From positions 29,796,001 through 29,860,000 of the forward strand of contig CM077597.1 of assembly GCA_039654915.1 (NCBI GenBank): 64,000 nt of DNA, in the 5' to 3' direction. This DNA is from Aquilaria yunnanensis. Its lineage: Eukaryota; Streptophyta; Magnoliopsida; Malvales; Thymelaeaceae. Under the pieces are notes generated by a model that saw only the letters and a program-made list of their open reading frames with translations, did not search any database and was not told where the DNA came from. Below are positions 1-13,496 of the stretch, piece after piece. Positions within the stretch are counted from its first letter, which is position 1. Each line of letters opens with the position of its first letter. The translations under genes and the position numbers were made by a program.

Positions 1-539
1 GTGTATGCTCATATAGTAAGTGCATATATTTTTACCATTATTCTGTCCAACATTTGTTTCCTCTGGATTATCCTCTTAGTCATCTTCATTTTCTTCTTTA
101 TTATCATGTTCTACAGATTCATTCTTTGAGATTGTTAACAGTAATTGCTCAACACTTTGGAAGTGTTTTTTTATCAACATGTTATTTAGAAGGCATCTAT
201 TTTGAATGTTGGGACTGCTTTGTTGGTTTCTTTGTGAATTGTTATCGTGCTACCTCCCAAAGCTGTGTTAGTTCATCTATGTGATCTGGAAAACTAATAT
301 TGAATTGAGAATCATATGGGACTTCTTCTGGTTGTGCTCTGAGTCGCAAGTAGTCAGCACCTGTTGTTGCAAAACATAGTAAATTAGTTCTTCAAACTTT
401 TAGGAGTCTGTGAGGGAAACACCTATAAATGTTTGCTATGTCTCTCTCAAATGCTTTCGTTATTTTTTAGGATGTTGTCTTCTATTTTTTGTTTGACAAT
501 ACGAATGAGTGGATCATCAATCAACTGCAAATTTAGTTG
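1..539. other. AT-rich intergenic DNA, no gene recognised
   Basis: There are only short frames with no recognisable domain and no element termini. I see nothing that supports a gene. Confidence 0.5.
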
Positions 540-945
540 TATAGATTGTTACAAACAAATAAAGACATAAATTTAATAGAACATATACGCAAGTAGAAAA
601 GAACAAAAGTATAAAATAATAGAACAAGAAAAAACTGCACAGTTATATATACGGTGAAATAAGTCAAAAAGAACAAAAGCAATAGGAAATTATTAGGAAT
701 AATTCTATTTCAGTAATGAAGCTCAAATAGTTTATTCTGAAAGAGCAAATTCAAGGATTCAAAAAACAAACAAACACTGAAATAAAAGGGAATAATTCTA
801 GTTCAGTAATAAAGCAGGAATAACAATATCAACATAAATACTTTATTGTAAAAGAACAAAGATTAGCATTAAAAAAACAAACACAATCACAAACAATCTG
901 ATTAGTCAATTTTAGCAAATGGATATATATAATGAATGCAGAAAG
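540..945 (+). repeat. Diverged copy of the ~390-bp local repeat family
   Basis: The segment shares, in order, many short blocks with the direct repeats at 4610-5788. Examples are AAAAAGAACAAAA, the AATAGTTTATTCT block, the run ending in ATAACAATAT and the AGATTAGCATTAA block near the end. It is one copy in the same orientation as the 4610-5788 array and opposite to the copies at 3041-3715. The class of element is unknown. Confidence 0.55.
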
Positions 946-3040
946 TGTTGTAAAAACTAGAAAAAGATTATAAAAAATGATTATAGAAATAATAACCTTA
1001 ATTAGTCCAAATGATCCAGATAATTATTCTTGCTGGGTTTTTTTATTTATGATTTTATTATCCTAACTAGCAATTATTGGTACTTGTCTTAGGAAAATTG
1101 ATTAGCCTTTCATCCAAAATCTATCAAAGTACAGTTATTGGGGAAAACAATTAATAAGATAGTATATTGTTGCAATAAATTAAAAAGACCACTAACAAAC
1201 ATGAAAAAGAACATGCATAAAAGAAAAGAAGGACAAGTACCTGTAAGAAAAGAATACATCTAGCAATATTTGCAATAGCCTATCCTTGCTTATATTTCTC
1301 AACTACAAAAACAAGTGAATCAAAAAGGTATTGGGCCCATTTCATGTGCTTCACAAATGATATATCACTTGTGGATTTCACAATCTGCTAACTACAGTCA
1401 CTTGAAGTTGTTGTTAGTGCAATTAGGTTTGTTGTAATGAAGACAATGAAATTCCTTTTGAAACTGTCACTTCCTTGTTCATCTTTCAGCATGACATCCT
1501 TGAGAACACTAGGGTGTGGTACTTTACTATCACACCCCACACAGGCCTCAGCCTGTGCACCTACAGTACCACTCAACTATGCTAACAATACACTAGAAAC
1601 TTTATTCAACTTTTGAACTTATAAGTTTTATGAGTAAGCTTAGGTCTCGGCCAATCCACCTTTTTATAGTTTGAACTATAAGTTTTTAAGACCAAGGCCT
1701 GGGAGGTGCCCTAAGAGGCTAATTATTTGTTTTAGGTCATTACTTGCATTACAAGGCAAGGCCCATAAAAAAGCTTACAACACAAGGCAAGGCATATACA
1801 TTTTTGATCATAAGTGTTTAGGGTGTGTGCTCATCAAGTGTGATGTACAATGCATGGCAACCAAGATTCACATCTCATTCTTGTTTTGAAAATACAAGTT
1901 TTCCATGACACATACACATTCGGCACAACAACATTCAAGTGAGGTTGAGTGCAAAATGGTCTAACCATGAGCAAATATACATAGCATAACTTGGCATTCC
2001 ATTCATTCATAACATAAACACAAGTTCCATGGTTCATCCGAGGCTAAATGTACACAAAATGGCCTTCATATTAGTGCTACTTACTTGGAACCATACCAAG
2101 AGTACTCATAATCCAAAATGGCCACAAGTTATGCATTACATACCTAACTAATGGTAGTACCCGAGAGCTACCTTAAGTGTACAATAAAAAACTAAAGCTT
2201 GTAGGAAGACACCTACAACCATGCCCATTCCCATAAGTGCAAACCATCCTACCAAAGCCCAAGAGCACACATCCATTGGTCCTAGACTTGTCCCACAATC
2301 TACATAAACCTGTAAACTCAAACACATGAGTTTATGCATCTAATACAAGACTTGTACAATATACTTAATAAGCCAAACTCTCAGTCATAACACATACCTT
2401 GCCAAAACCCTTTACAACCTAGTACACAAGCAACAACACTAATCAATCAAGCTCAAAGCCTTTCCTTGAAACATATACAATAATGGGCATGAGTTTACAG
2501 AACTCAGTAAGGATTACTACAGCTCTAAGAGCTTATTTAGTTAAGCCCAAGGGCTTAACCTCCATTAACATTTCTTCACCTGCAAGAAAGACAAGAAAAC
2601 ACCGAAACCACAAATACAAGAACATATATACATGATAATAGCAACTATAAGGGGTTAGCAAGTACAACTAAGCAACTAAGCACACAACTCACACACCACA
2701 ACCCAAAATCCTTTTCGGCCGAAGCCAAACTAGCAAGCACATCCATAATTTTCATTGAGCTTCACATTTAACCATCCATTCCACTAGAGCTCCAAGTTCA
2801 ACTATAGGTTGGCCCTCCTATAATGAACTCTAAGTACTTGCCATTAATAACTAGCTAGTCACAATTCACACAAACCCGAAGGTAAGCACATAAGCCCCAA
2901 TATAGCATTCTAAGATCACATAGCTCAATATACCATCACTTAGAAGCCAAATCACTATCTTGAACATGGAACAATACCAAAATCAAGTAGTGAACTGTAA
3001 TCCTTACCAATTTCTTGCCTTGAACTCTCGACTAGCCTTA
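946..3040. other. Non-coding, possible remnant of an unclassified retroelement
   Basis: No supported gene. On the minus strand the stretch around 2480-2530 reads like the 'ACTGAGTT...ACTCA' landmark also present near 18975-19000 in the 16284-20482 element. Both may derive from the same unclassified non-coding retroelement type. No LTR pair, primer site or target duplication was found, so this is only a suggestion. Confidence 0.25.
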
Positions 3041-3715
3041 GTTCTGATGTTGTTATTCCTGTTTTATTCTTGAACTAGAAGTATTACCATTCATTTCAAT
3101 ATGTGTCAGTTTTTTTTCTTGTAATTTGTTCTTTTACAAGAAAGTGTTTGTTCTTTCAGATTGTTTTTCTTCTTTTCACCTATTTGACCTTATACATAAC
3201 TGTTTAAATATATTATGTGTTACTTGTATATAGATCTAGCTGTTCTTATAGAGTTCTCAATTATTTTGCTCAACTGGAACTGTTTGATCTACTAATCATG
3301 TGTTTGTTCTTCTAAAATTAGTATATATTTTTTCTGGATAATTATTTGTTTTGATCCACTAATCTGATTATTTCTGATTGTGCTTGTTCTCTTAATGCTA
3401 ATCTCTGTTCTTGTATCATAAAATATTTGTTCTGATGTTCTTATTCTTACTTTATTCCTAAAGTATAAGTATTCCCTTCCATTTGAATAAGTGCCCCTTT
3501 TTTTAAACTTGGAATTTGTTCTTTTAGAATAAACTCTGTGTTCTTTAGATTATTTTTTTTTCACCTATTTACCTTATACATAATTGTGCAGATGTAGATC
3601 ATTATATTATTTTATACTTCTATTCTTTTTTACTTGACTATATGTTCTGTTAAATTAATTTTTTTTTTGTTTTTTGTTAACAACTTATGCAGCTAAATTT
3701 GTAGTTCTTCATTTA
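3041..3715 (-). repeat. Inverted copies of the ~390-bp local repeat family
   Basis: The reverse complement of this stretch matches the array at 4610-5788: the ATTAGTAGATTGAAC-type block, the 'gagaactctataagaacaac' block and the AGAACAAACAC block occur in the same order. About 1.7 units are present. With the array at 4610-5788 it forms a large imperfect inverted repeat around 3716-4609, as in foldback-type elements. Confidence 0.6.
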
Positions 3716-4609
3716 TAACAAGATGCTCCACATCACAAGTCTATGAAGCTATGAAGTCAATAGCAGATAAACTAGTCCAAAAACAAGCAGTTGTTGAACT
3801 ATGATTTGAAAGCATGTTCCACCTACCCTTCATCATTGTTAAGCAAGAACTAATCAACTTCCTCATCTTTCAATTTAACTGTAACTCTATTACACTAAGC
3901 ACCCCAAACATGAAAGATATTGACATAAAAGCAGTTGATACGCATACTTTATTTGGCATACCGTACAGACATCTCGGAGGAGAAAGATATAAGGCCTACG
4001 TTACACCAGACCATAATGAAGATCCCTTGTATGGAAACTGGGTTCAACAATTTGATCATAAATGTCAGGACCTTACCTCATTGCCTGGTCCATGCAAAAA
4101 ATGTAAGAAAAATACATTAAAACAATGAGGGACTTGAGTGAAAATGATGAAGGTTTCTAATTGGTCATTGGTAATATCATTGGTAGGCTTACCTAGGCCT
4201 ATCGGGTTCAAAACATACACTTAAAATGGCTTTAAGTGGCTAGTGGTGAGAAACAAAGATTAAGGGCCAAATTGAACAATCATTCGGGTGCTAATAAAGA
4301 TGCTAAGACTTGTGGAAGGATTTATTAAGCCATGCAAAAGCGTGTGAGGCCGTGAAGGGCATTAAGCCCATTTTAGTGTACATGTGTCACATGGCCGGCT
4401 AATGCATGTTTCCACTTAGTTGAAATCACTCATTTCGGGTCAAACCTTCATTTTGCATGTCTAAACCGTGTTCTTGGTGTTTAAGTCTCGGGTTCATGCC
4501 AAATTGGTGGTGATTGAAGCTTGAATTGGGGAATCAAGCTTAAGCTTGGTGTTCTCGGCCTCAGGCAACCTTATGAGTGAATTTTCAAGCCAAGTCTTGG
4601 AGATTTTAA
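3716..4609. other. Centre of the inverted repeat; one small ORF of unknown nature
   Basis: The stretch lies between the inverted repeat arms and contains a 104-codon plus-strand frame at 3814-4128. That frame ends in a Cys/Lys-rich tail (CKKCKKN) but has no domain I recognise. The surroundings look like decayed repeat DNA, so a real gene is doubtful. Confidence 0.25.
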
Positions 4610-5788
4610 TACTTTATGATACAAGAACAGATATTAGCGTTCATAAAATAAACACAATCAGAAATAATCCGATTAGTAAATCAAAATAAATAGGATATCC
4701 AAAAAAATACTCCCTTCATCTTACTTTCTTTGCTCCATTTGGCTTTTTTGCCTAGTTAATTTGAATTTATTCATATTATTATTCATTAGAAAAAAATTAA
4801 AAAATATATTTAGAAAATATATGCCTTGATTTATCATTCATATATAAAGTTTTTTCATTTATATACTAAAATGTTTGAAATAAAAAATAAAAATTAATTG
4901 TTAAAAAGTGAATGATGCAAAACATTTGGGATAAAGGGAGTAAATATTAATTTTAGAAGAACAAACACATGATTAGTAGATTGAATACAGGATGTTGAGC
5001 AGAAAAATTGAGAACTCTATAAGAACAACTAGGTCTGTATACAAGAACATATAATACATTTAAAAAAGTTATATATATGGTTAAATAGGCAAAAAGAACA
5101 AAAAACAAGCTGAAAGAACAAATAGTTCATTCTAAAAAAAACAAATTCCAGGTTTAAAAAGATAAACACACATTGAAAGGAAAGGAAATACTTATACTTT
5201 AGAAATAAAACAGAAATAACAATATTAGAACAAATACTTTGTGGTATAAAAATAAAAACTAGCATTAAGCGAATAAACACAATAAAAAATAATCAAGTTA
5301 ATAGATCATAACAAATTGGAAAGTAAAAAAAAACTTATACTAATTTTAGAAGAACAAACACATAATTAGTAGATTGAACAACTCCAGTTGAGGAAAACAA
5401 TTGAGAATTCTATAAGAACAACTGGGTCTATATACAACAACATATAATACATTTAAAGTAGTTATGTATAACGTTAAATAGGCGAAAAGAACAAAAACAA
5501 TCTAAAAGAACAAATAGTTTATTCTAAAAGAACAAATTCTAGGTTTAAAAAAATAGACACACATTAAAATGAAAGGGAATACTTCTACTTTAGGAATAAA
5601 GCAAAGCAACAATATCAGAACAAATACTTTGTAGTGTAAGAATAGAAATTAGCATTGAGAGAACAAACACAATAAGAAATAATCAGGTTAGTAGGTCATA
5701 ACAAATAGGACATAAAAAAAAATAACTTGTACTAATTTTAGAAGAACAAACACTTGATTGAGCAAAACAAATGAGAGCAAGTCAAGTC
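4610..5788 (+). repeat. Direct tandem array of ~390-bp units
   Basis: About three units. The landmark ATTAGTAGATTGAA occurs near 4972 and 5366, and a degraded version occurs near 5750, giving a period of 385-395 bp. A Stowaway MITE has inserted into the first unit (4710-4940) and the copia element begins right at the end of the array. Units carry no long ORF. The minus-strand frame at 5029-5280 is low-complexity translation of the repeat. Confidence 0.65.
4710..4940. mobile_element. Stowaway-like (Tc1/mariner) MITE
   Basis: This 231-bp insert is bounded by TA dinucleotides (4708-4709 and 4941-4942). The left end reads CTCCCTTCATCTTACTTTCT and the reverse complement of the right end CTCCCTTTATCCCAAATGTT, the usual 'CTCCCTYC' plant Stowaway terminus. 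It interrupts one unit of the 390-bp array, so it is younger than that array. It has no coding capacity. Confidence 0.8.
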
Positions 5789-6242
5789 TGTTGGAAATTT
5801 TTAATGTGGACGAAAATTAATTGTATGTTTTATTAAAATGGATTAAGATTAAACTGGTAAATTATAAGACATATAGAGCCCATAAAGGTTATGATCTAAT
5901 TATTTGGCCTAGTAACTTCAATCATATAATAAAATATGAGTTACATTAGTGTGGGTCATAGAGTCTATGTAGCTGTTAATGGATAGGTTCATGAGATTTC
6001 TATATAAAGGAGTGTTAGGTCTTTCCCTTAACCTAATTTTTGTGATGAGCATATTGGAACTCTACCAATTGAAAGTGCTCTGGTCTAGGGATAAAAGAAA
6101 AGCCTTTAGTGCAATTGCTTGCTGTAATTTCCACTACGTATCGCAATTGATTAATCAAGTCAGATATTATTGTTCCTTACGTTTGATTTTTATATTATAT
6201 GCTCTCATGTATGATTCTGTTAAGCATTAAGTAAAATTAACA
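5789..6242 (+). repeat. 5' LTR of the copia element
   Basis: It begins TGTTGGAAATTTTTAA and ends AATTAACA, with direct homology to 12088-12543 throughout. A TATA-like TTCTATATAAAGG at about 5999-6011 marks the likely promoter. Confidence 0.9.
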
Positions 6243-6244
6243 TG

Positions 6245-6257
6245 TGGTATCAGAGCC
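6245..6257 (+). other. Primer binding site (initiator tRNA-Met type)
   Basis: TGGTATCAGAGCC two bases after the 5' LTR is the common plant copia primer site complementary to the 3' end of initiator methionine tRNA. Confidence 0.85.
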
Positions 6258-7239
6258 TATTACATGATTATAAAATACATAGAATTAATTTGGGATTTTC
6301 TTGGTATTGCATGATTGGACCTTGTTTTTTCCAATTGGGTTTGCAATCGCGGAAATCTCCTCCTGGTTTTATTACTTTAGTTAATAAAACAAAATTAAGA
6401 AGCCATGATCGGACTGCAATGGCTTGGAACCGGGAACGCATCAACGGGAAACGATGGTGTGGCTGGCCGCATCGGGACCTGCGACCGGCACCGTCACCAT
6501 GCCTACTGGATTCCGGGTAAGCCCGATCATGGACGGCGGCTATTTCAGGGAGACGGTCGGTCGGTATTGTTTCCGGGTCGCTTTTGGGCAATTTCATTGC
6601 CTTTTATTGCTGGAAACGTGAAAATGAGCATGAGTTTTAAAAACTCTCATGTTCTTAGGTTGAAATCGGGTGATTTGAGCATAAAAAAAAAATGCTTTGG
6701 GCAGAAAGTTGCAGAGACCAGACGCGAATCGGAGAAGAAGATGAATTGCTTTCACCTAACTTTTGGCTTAATGATGATATGGGTCCTCTAAATTTTATTT
6801 TGTGACAATTTATGCCTTAAGTTTTGTTTTTGGCCATATATATCCTTTGTTATTGCTGTAACTATTTGCTGGCCATTAAGTTTTTTTCCTGTGTGTATTT
6901 CGGTCCCTGGACTTTCATGATGAACCATGAAGCAGCTGATTTCATAAAGTGACCTCAAACCTTTTATTAAAGCCTTATTAAAATTATTTTCATGCAGTAA
7001 AGGTTATATTCATTGCAACTAAAGAGACATATATGAGTTAAATGTCTTATAAAGGTAAAGTTAAAATGTATATGCATGATTAATATATTTATAAATTGAA
7101 GTTAAGGGACATGTTATGAAGTTGCATAAAGTTAGTCCATAAAGCCTTGGATTGAAACTCAACTGACCCTAAACTTTTAAACAAAGCCATTGAAAGGATT
7201 TTTCATGCAATCAAGGTTACTTTCACCATAATTAATGAG

Positions 7240-7450
7240 ATATATGAAGTTTCAATATCTCATAAGGGTTAATTGACTAATGAGATATATAAAGTCTCAT
7301 ATCTCATAAGCGTTAGTAAATTAATCATTGAGATATATATACAGTTTTGATATCTCATAAATGTTAATTAGCTTATGAGATATAAGACTTTATATATCTC
7401 ACAAAGTTTAGCTGATTAATCATTGGGATACATAGAAAATTTAGTATCGC
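7240..7450 (+). repeat. Short repeats of a GAGATATAT / TATCTCATAA motif
   Basis: Inside the copia leader, five or so copies of a GAGATATA...TATCTCATAA pair recur at about 60-70-bp spacing. Adjacent copies are partly inverted, so each can fold on its neighbour. No coding role is visible. Confidence 0.5.
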
Positions 7451-10400
7451 GATAGCATTATTATGGTGACTATGCATGATTAATCCATTTTCCTTAGAAT
7501 AAAAATTTTATTCTTCAAAGTTTTGATCCAGATGTAAATGACATGGCTTCCTATGACTGGTGGGAGATATTTCTAAAATTTATCCTCTTATTAATGTTAA
7601 GTCATATGGTTGTTTTCTAAGCCCTATATTTTTCAAAATGCCGTGGTATGTGAGGGGACATGAAGCATAGCCTGTTGTGGGAGAATTTCATGGATTTAGT
7701 TGAATTGTAGTCACCAAAGTGGCCTATTTGCCAAATTTGTGAGATTTCATTCTTGCATGATTAGGGATGTTTCTGATTGAATGCATAGCTATTCAGCCCA
7801 AAGGTGTTGGTTGTATATGAGATCTAGAGATGATACACATAAGACATATGGTTCAGACTTGACTGGTCTGAGCAATCTATACACCTAAAGGTGATAGATT
7901 TAGCAAGGATTGAGACAGATTCTCTAGATCATTTTTTATGTGTGAGGATTTAAGATTGCATGCTGTGTATTCTACCCAAAGGTGTTTCATAGTGATGAGC
8001 TCAAATACTCGGGAAAGATACTATTGTGGCTTTCAATATCATTGTTACCCTACATTTATTAGTCATACATAGCATCAGATGATCATTTAAATCACATTTT
8101 TTGCTCTTACTTTTAAACCATTATGAAACCTATGCTTGAAAAAATAGTGTTTGAAAACCTATTTTGTGCCTATTAAGGGTTTAATGGTCAAATTCTTGAT
8201 GTCCTATTATTAAAGTATTTGATTTGGAAATTGGTACCATAGTTGAGAGATTTTACTTCATAAGGTGTAGCGGAGTAAGATCAAGTTAGGTTGCATAAAA
8301 TGTAGGATGGTCCTCATCCAATTTAAGCACAAAGTGTGTGGTATTATGTTACTTAATTGTAACATAATGTATTAAGAATTTAAACAATTTTACGTTTTTA
8401 GCTTGAGCTATTTATGTAAACTCATAACATCCTTATAAATCCTGGGTGATCAATGATCTATTTTACCATGAATATGGAGAAAATATATGATATGAGGTTG
8501 AAAATGGTCAATGTACCTTGTTTGTATTAAGTAATCACAAACAAGTATTAAGATAAATATGTTTAACTTATTGCTCCAAAGATGTTCAAACTTCCAAAGG
8601 TCAAATTGAGTGGTGAATGGTCATTAAGAAAAATGTCAAGATATTGCATTTAGAATTAGAGAGATCATAAAGAATAAGAGTGTTTTAAGTGACGCTTGGT
8701 TAGAAAATGTGAGCATGAAGTAACTCATTGGTTTTTTGTTTCAAATGAATCCTTTATGGCCTTATATGGATCTAGGTGTCATGGTGTAAAACAATTAATT
8801 GTTTTACACATTATAAGGATTTGTAAACAAGAAACTACCAAATTAAGAAGTTAAAGCTCATAATTGGTATTGATGTGGAGGTGATGTAGATTTTAATTAG
8901 TGTTCAATTTCTATTTGATTTCTATATCATCTCATATAGTAATAAACATATTGTTACCAAAGTATCTCTAATAAAGGAGTAGTTTTTCATGTTGTGACAT
9001 AAGGACTTAGTCACATCTCTAGGAAAGAGCAAAAAGAGATGATAAAGGATGACACCCTTTTACTCTTGATAATGGCAACCTAGAGACATCATTGACTACT
9101 TTAGAGATATGTTAACAAAGATTAAGGAAAATAGGCTATTAGCTGCTTAGTCCTCTTAAAGATTGTTTATATTGACATTGATAGAGCATTCTCAAACATA
9201 AAATGTAACCTTAAGAATTTGTTACATTTTATTAATAATTTATCTCATTGTTATGAAATTTTCTCAAATGTGGGCAACTTTGAAGTTCTTGATCAATTCA
9301 AGATGCTAAAGATATAAGTTGAGAAATAATTTGGGGCAGATGTCAATTTTTGAAATTTGACCTTAAAATAAGTATTATGGCAAATGAAGGAGAGAAATGG
9401 AACATAAAGTCTGTTTGCCAAATACTTAAACTTTGTGAAATAGTAACTTAGTATACTATGTTGAATGTGTTTGAACAAATTGTGTGGCTAAAAGGTGAAA
9501 TTATACACTAATGAGCAATATGTATGTATATTGTGATGACTACTGTGAGTTGAGGCTATTAAGGATCTCTTTAAATGCCCTCATAAAGGAATAATAAAGT
9601 AGTGTATGAATAAATTGATCTTTGAGCTGTGGACCTATAGCAAACCTAACTATGAGATATTATTTGGATGTTTGTATCTCATTGTGAATAAACTACAACC
9701 TTGTTATGTTGATGATTTTTCATTGGATGCCTTTGTGTCTAAAGGATTTTGAATTCTATGATAGATTGAGAATTTAGAATTCCAAAATGAGAGTAGCTAA
9801 AGTTCTGAATTTGATCATTCTTAGACTATAGAAAGAAATGAGCATATCATAAAGGAATATACCTATACCTATATTGTAATTTGACTTTTGAACCAAATTT
9901 TGTGGTATTTCTCATTGAGGAGTAAGAAACTAAACAACTATAAGTTGTAAAGGTATAAAGTTGGCATAAAAAAGTTATTTTGTTTAAGAAGTTTGAAAGG
10001 GTAGAGGAGGTATGCTTGCTCTTTCAATTATATGGTTTATTATGAGAGAATGATTAGACATTTTTTCATGCCCAAATTCATAAGTTACTTCTAATTCTCA
10101 TGAAAATCCACATAGAATATAATGAAAGAACAAGTGTGGCCTATGCAATGAACAAAAGAAAAGGAACTTATGGAGCCACACAAGGTTGTAGTCCCAATTT
10201 TGTCATTTGGGCTGTGTAGACTAAAATGGTTCCTTAAGAAATTTTGATATAAATTCATTCATTGATGGATGCACTTGGGACAAATAAATATTGATTTGAT
10301 TTCTTTTGTATTTTTATAATATATTTGAAGTGATCCTGGTGCATGTAACTCATTTTGGTCTAGAGTTACAATAAAGAAATAAAATTTCATTTTGGGATAG

Positions 10401-11297
10401 GAACATAAAGAAAAGTCTATATAGATATAACTTTGAAGTTTGAGATAGCTTATAAAGAGAGTTTCATACTATTAGTACTAAAAGTTCCTTCACGTAGTGG
10501 ATACTTGAACAAATAGATGTACATATCACAAGGTCAATGGGAGCTAACTTGCCATTTTTTGTATAGATGACATTTTTCCTGTAAAATGTGGCTAGGGCCT
10601 TGGTGAAATATCATTTGTTCTTGGTATTTGGAAAGATCTCAAAATCTATTAATATTTCTCTCTTAGGAAGCATACTCAAAGAGGCATACCATAATGTTTG
10701 AATATGGTATAATGTAAGTCTTGAAATGTGCCACTCACTAAGGGTAATAATTAAGTAAGGCATAAGTTTCAAGAACTTCTTGAAAATTGAAAGACATGCA
10801 TTTGGAATGCTTCATATCTTGGTGTCATCAAGAAACAGTTGTATGCACAGTTGTACACTAGAATGGACATTATCTTTGTAGTAGACTTGTTGGAAAGGAT
10901 TTTGATCCGATCCTGGGTACAGCTATTAAGTTGCTACAAAGAAGATTTTTGAGATATTTCTATAGGACTATAGATTGTTGTTAACATATGGAAAAAATTA
11001 ATGACTCTAAATTGATAATAATTTGGCCATCTGGCAATTAGAATACAGAAAATACAATTAGAGCACATATTTTTTTAAGCAGGTTATATGTTGTATAACA
11101 CATTTTATCTCTACTAAAAATGTATGTTGAGCACATAAAGTTCGAGAAGTACTCAAGGTGGTTGCATATTTTGGTTCATTTTATAATGTTTGGTTGATTT
11201 CATTTGCTAGACCTATATGATTACTTAAGTGATAATATGGATTTGGTGTCACTGAGGTCAAGCATTTGAAAGATTTAAAAAGCAAGAGAATGAAAGT

Positions 11298-11378
11298 GAT
11301 GTTGCAATAGAGCATATTGAGACTGAGCATACATTAGTGAATCCTCTAATCAAGGGACTTCGCCTCAATGTGTTTAAA
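11298..11378 (+). pseudogene. Copia RNase H C-terminus remnant
   Basis: An 81-bp plus-strand stretch translates to a segment with the order H-I-E-T-E-H ... N-P-L-I-K-G-L, the well-known end of copia RNase H (usual form HI-x5-h-DPLTKGL). It lies about 700 bp upstream of the 3' LTR, where the end of copia pol should be. The expected Asp before Pro is Asn here. Upstream frames are broken. Confidence 0.65.
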
Positions 11379-12076
11379 GTTTATGAGACTCATATGGGTT
11401 GAGAGTACATTGTGATTAGTGAGAGTTTGTATGATTGCTCTATTTGTTTATTTTGATGTTTGAATGCATCCTTATGGATGTATAAAGGTTTATATCATTA
11501 TGTAAGGGCAATCATTTTCTCAGTCATAAGTCATGATATGTCCACTACGAAATGATATTGTATACTACATTAAGTATATGCATAAAGTCTTAATATAAGT
11601 GTCAATCTTAAGTAAAGGCTTGGGGGATAATTGTTTGCAGCCTTGTGGTTGTTTGTCTTATGACACTTAAAAGTTATCTCAAGATACATAATAGTTTAAA
11701 GACATATAGGCTTAACTGTACGCCATAAAAGATTTCTCCTGTGAGCTTGTGCTGCATAAAGGAGAGAAATCGGTAAGACTGACAAGTAAACAACAATGCA
11801 AAATAGATCATAAGGTGAGAATTATTGTTGCTTGCCATACTATCACATTTAGTTCATGTCGATAAGGTGTATCTATAAGTGCGACCATGGAAGGTCCTGT
11901 GTTGTGAGTTGATACAGCTACTGCCATGATCCTCTATTGAGAACCTTGTTGGATGAAATGGTACATGAAGTTGTCTTATGACCGATTTGTTTTCAATAGT
12001 GCACACATAAAGGTTTTGAACATCTTAATCCAAAAAAAAAACATGTTTTCAAAATCTTTTACAATTAATGTTACCC

Positions 12077-12087
12077 AAGTGGGAGAA
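12077..12087 (+). other. Polypurine tract of the copia element
   Basis: AAGTGGGAGAA immediately precedes the TGTTGG start of the 3' LTR, the expected position for priming plus-strand DNA synthesis. Confidence 0.8.
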
Positions 12088-12543
12088 TGTTGGAAATTTT
12101 TAAAGTGGGCTTAACATTAATTGTATGCTTTATTAAAATGGATTAAGATTAAATTGGTCAATTACAAGACATATGGAGCCCATAAAGGTTATGATCTAAT
12201 TATTTGGGCTAGTAACTCCAATTATGTAATCAAATATGGGTTATATTAGTGTGGGCCATAGAGTCCATGTGACTATTAATGGGTAGGCGCATGAGATTTC
12301 TATATAAATGAGTGCTAGGTCTCTCCCTTAACCTAATTTTTGTGATGAGCATATTGGAACTCTGTCCATTGAAAGTGCTTTGGTCTAGGGATAAGGGAGA
12401 AGGCCCTAGTGTAATTGCTTGCTATAATTTCTGCCACATATCGCGATGGATCAAATTAGGTAAGATATTATTGTTCCTCGCATTTAATTCTTATATTCTA
12501 TGCTCTCATGTATGGTTCTGTTAGGCATTAAATAAAATCAACA
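12088..12543 (+). repeat. 3' LTR of the copia element
   Basis: It begins TGTTGGAAATTTTTAA and ends AAATCAACA, followed by the AAGTC duplication. It is collinear with the 5' LTR, with scattered substitutions and small indels. Confidence 0.9.
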
Positions 12544-12548
12544 AAGTC

Positions 12549-13496
12549 AAGTAGAAAAATAATTTTATAAGTTATAAAAAATTGTGAAAAGAACGTATAC
12601 CTATGCACTTTTGGATCTTCCTTTTTGTCGTTCTTTTTGTTCTTTTCAGTACTTGCTCTTCTTCATTCTTCTTATGTTTTTGTCATTCTTCAAGTTTTGG
12701 CATTAACTTGATTTTTTTCCTCTGATGATGCTCCTTCTACTTGTAAATAATTTAGGATTTCAATGGAAATGCGCTTAGTCAAGGTGAATTGATTAGAACA
12801 AGATTGTAACATTTACAATTGCTCACTTAGGGTTTCCTCGTTGTCCTTTTCACCATTTTCCCATTTTGACAATTGATTTGGAAGTAAAATTGCATAGATA
12901 TGAGTAGGTTTTCAAAGAAAATAGGAATGGTTTATATAGTAGGAAAGGCAACTTACTCAACGGCGATTTTGATTGGTTGCAAAGTCAACAGCCACAACAA
13001 CAATGATCGACGGTTTCATGTGTTATCTGTGACGACGAAGAAGATCATTGAGTCTGTTTCATAGATCCGCGTTGGCAAGGAAGATCAGCAATTTTGTTTT
13101 GTAGTGAAAAAGATGAATTTCTGCTGTTTGGAGATTTTGGGGTTTCTACTATTTTTTTTCCTCAGATTTATTTGAGTTTTTTTATTTTTGCGCTGCACAT
13201 CAAAATATTTAATAGTAATTATGTAATTTTTGAAAAATTATGGCATGGGGTCAAATTTTAACGTTTTGAATAGTTTGGGATGGTGCATGGCATAAGCTTG
13301 GTGTATATAATACTTATTCCCTACAAAAAAGTACTCAAATAGAAATTTTTTATAGCTGTCTTTACTAAAAGCGTGGTTTCCATTATTTTGATATACTCTA
13401 ACCTTTCCTAGTGTAAGAGATACTTAAAATTCTCTTCATCGTTGGATAAAGGAAAAGAAAGTGATTATCTTTTTCTTTTTTAGTAAAAGGGGAGTG
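12549..13496. other. AT-rich DNA, no gene recognised
   Basis: No domain-bearing frame or element boundary is visible. A slightly GC-richer patch near 12960-13080 has no ORF of note. Confidence 0.45.

Larger units (their letters stand above)
5789..12543 (+). mobile_element. Ty1/copia LTR retrotransposon, full length but decayed
   Basis: A 6.75-kb element flanked by a perfect 5-bp duplication AAGTC (5784-5788 and 12544-12548). It has two collinear LTRs of about 455 bp (TGTTGG...CA), an initiator-tRNA-Met type primer site TGGTATCAGAGCC just inside the 5' LTR, and an AAGTGGGAGAA polypurine tract just before the 3' LTR. The internal region has no long ORF. Its only clear protein remnant is the C-terminal part of a copia RNase H. 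A leader of over 2 kb with a GC-richer patch at about 6410-6590 precedes the decayed gag-pol. The LTRs differ at scattered bases, so the insertion is not recent. Confidence 0.9.

Noticed and set aside
6405..6791. 128-codon plus-strand frame as a gene
   Set aside because: It lies in the copia leader, has no domain and overlaps equally long frames on both strands.
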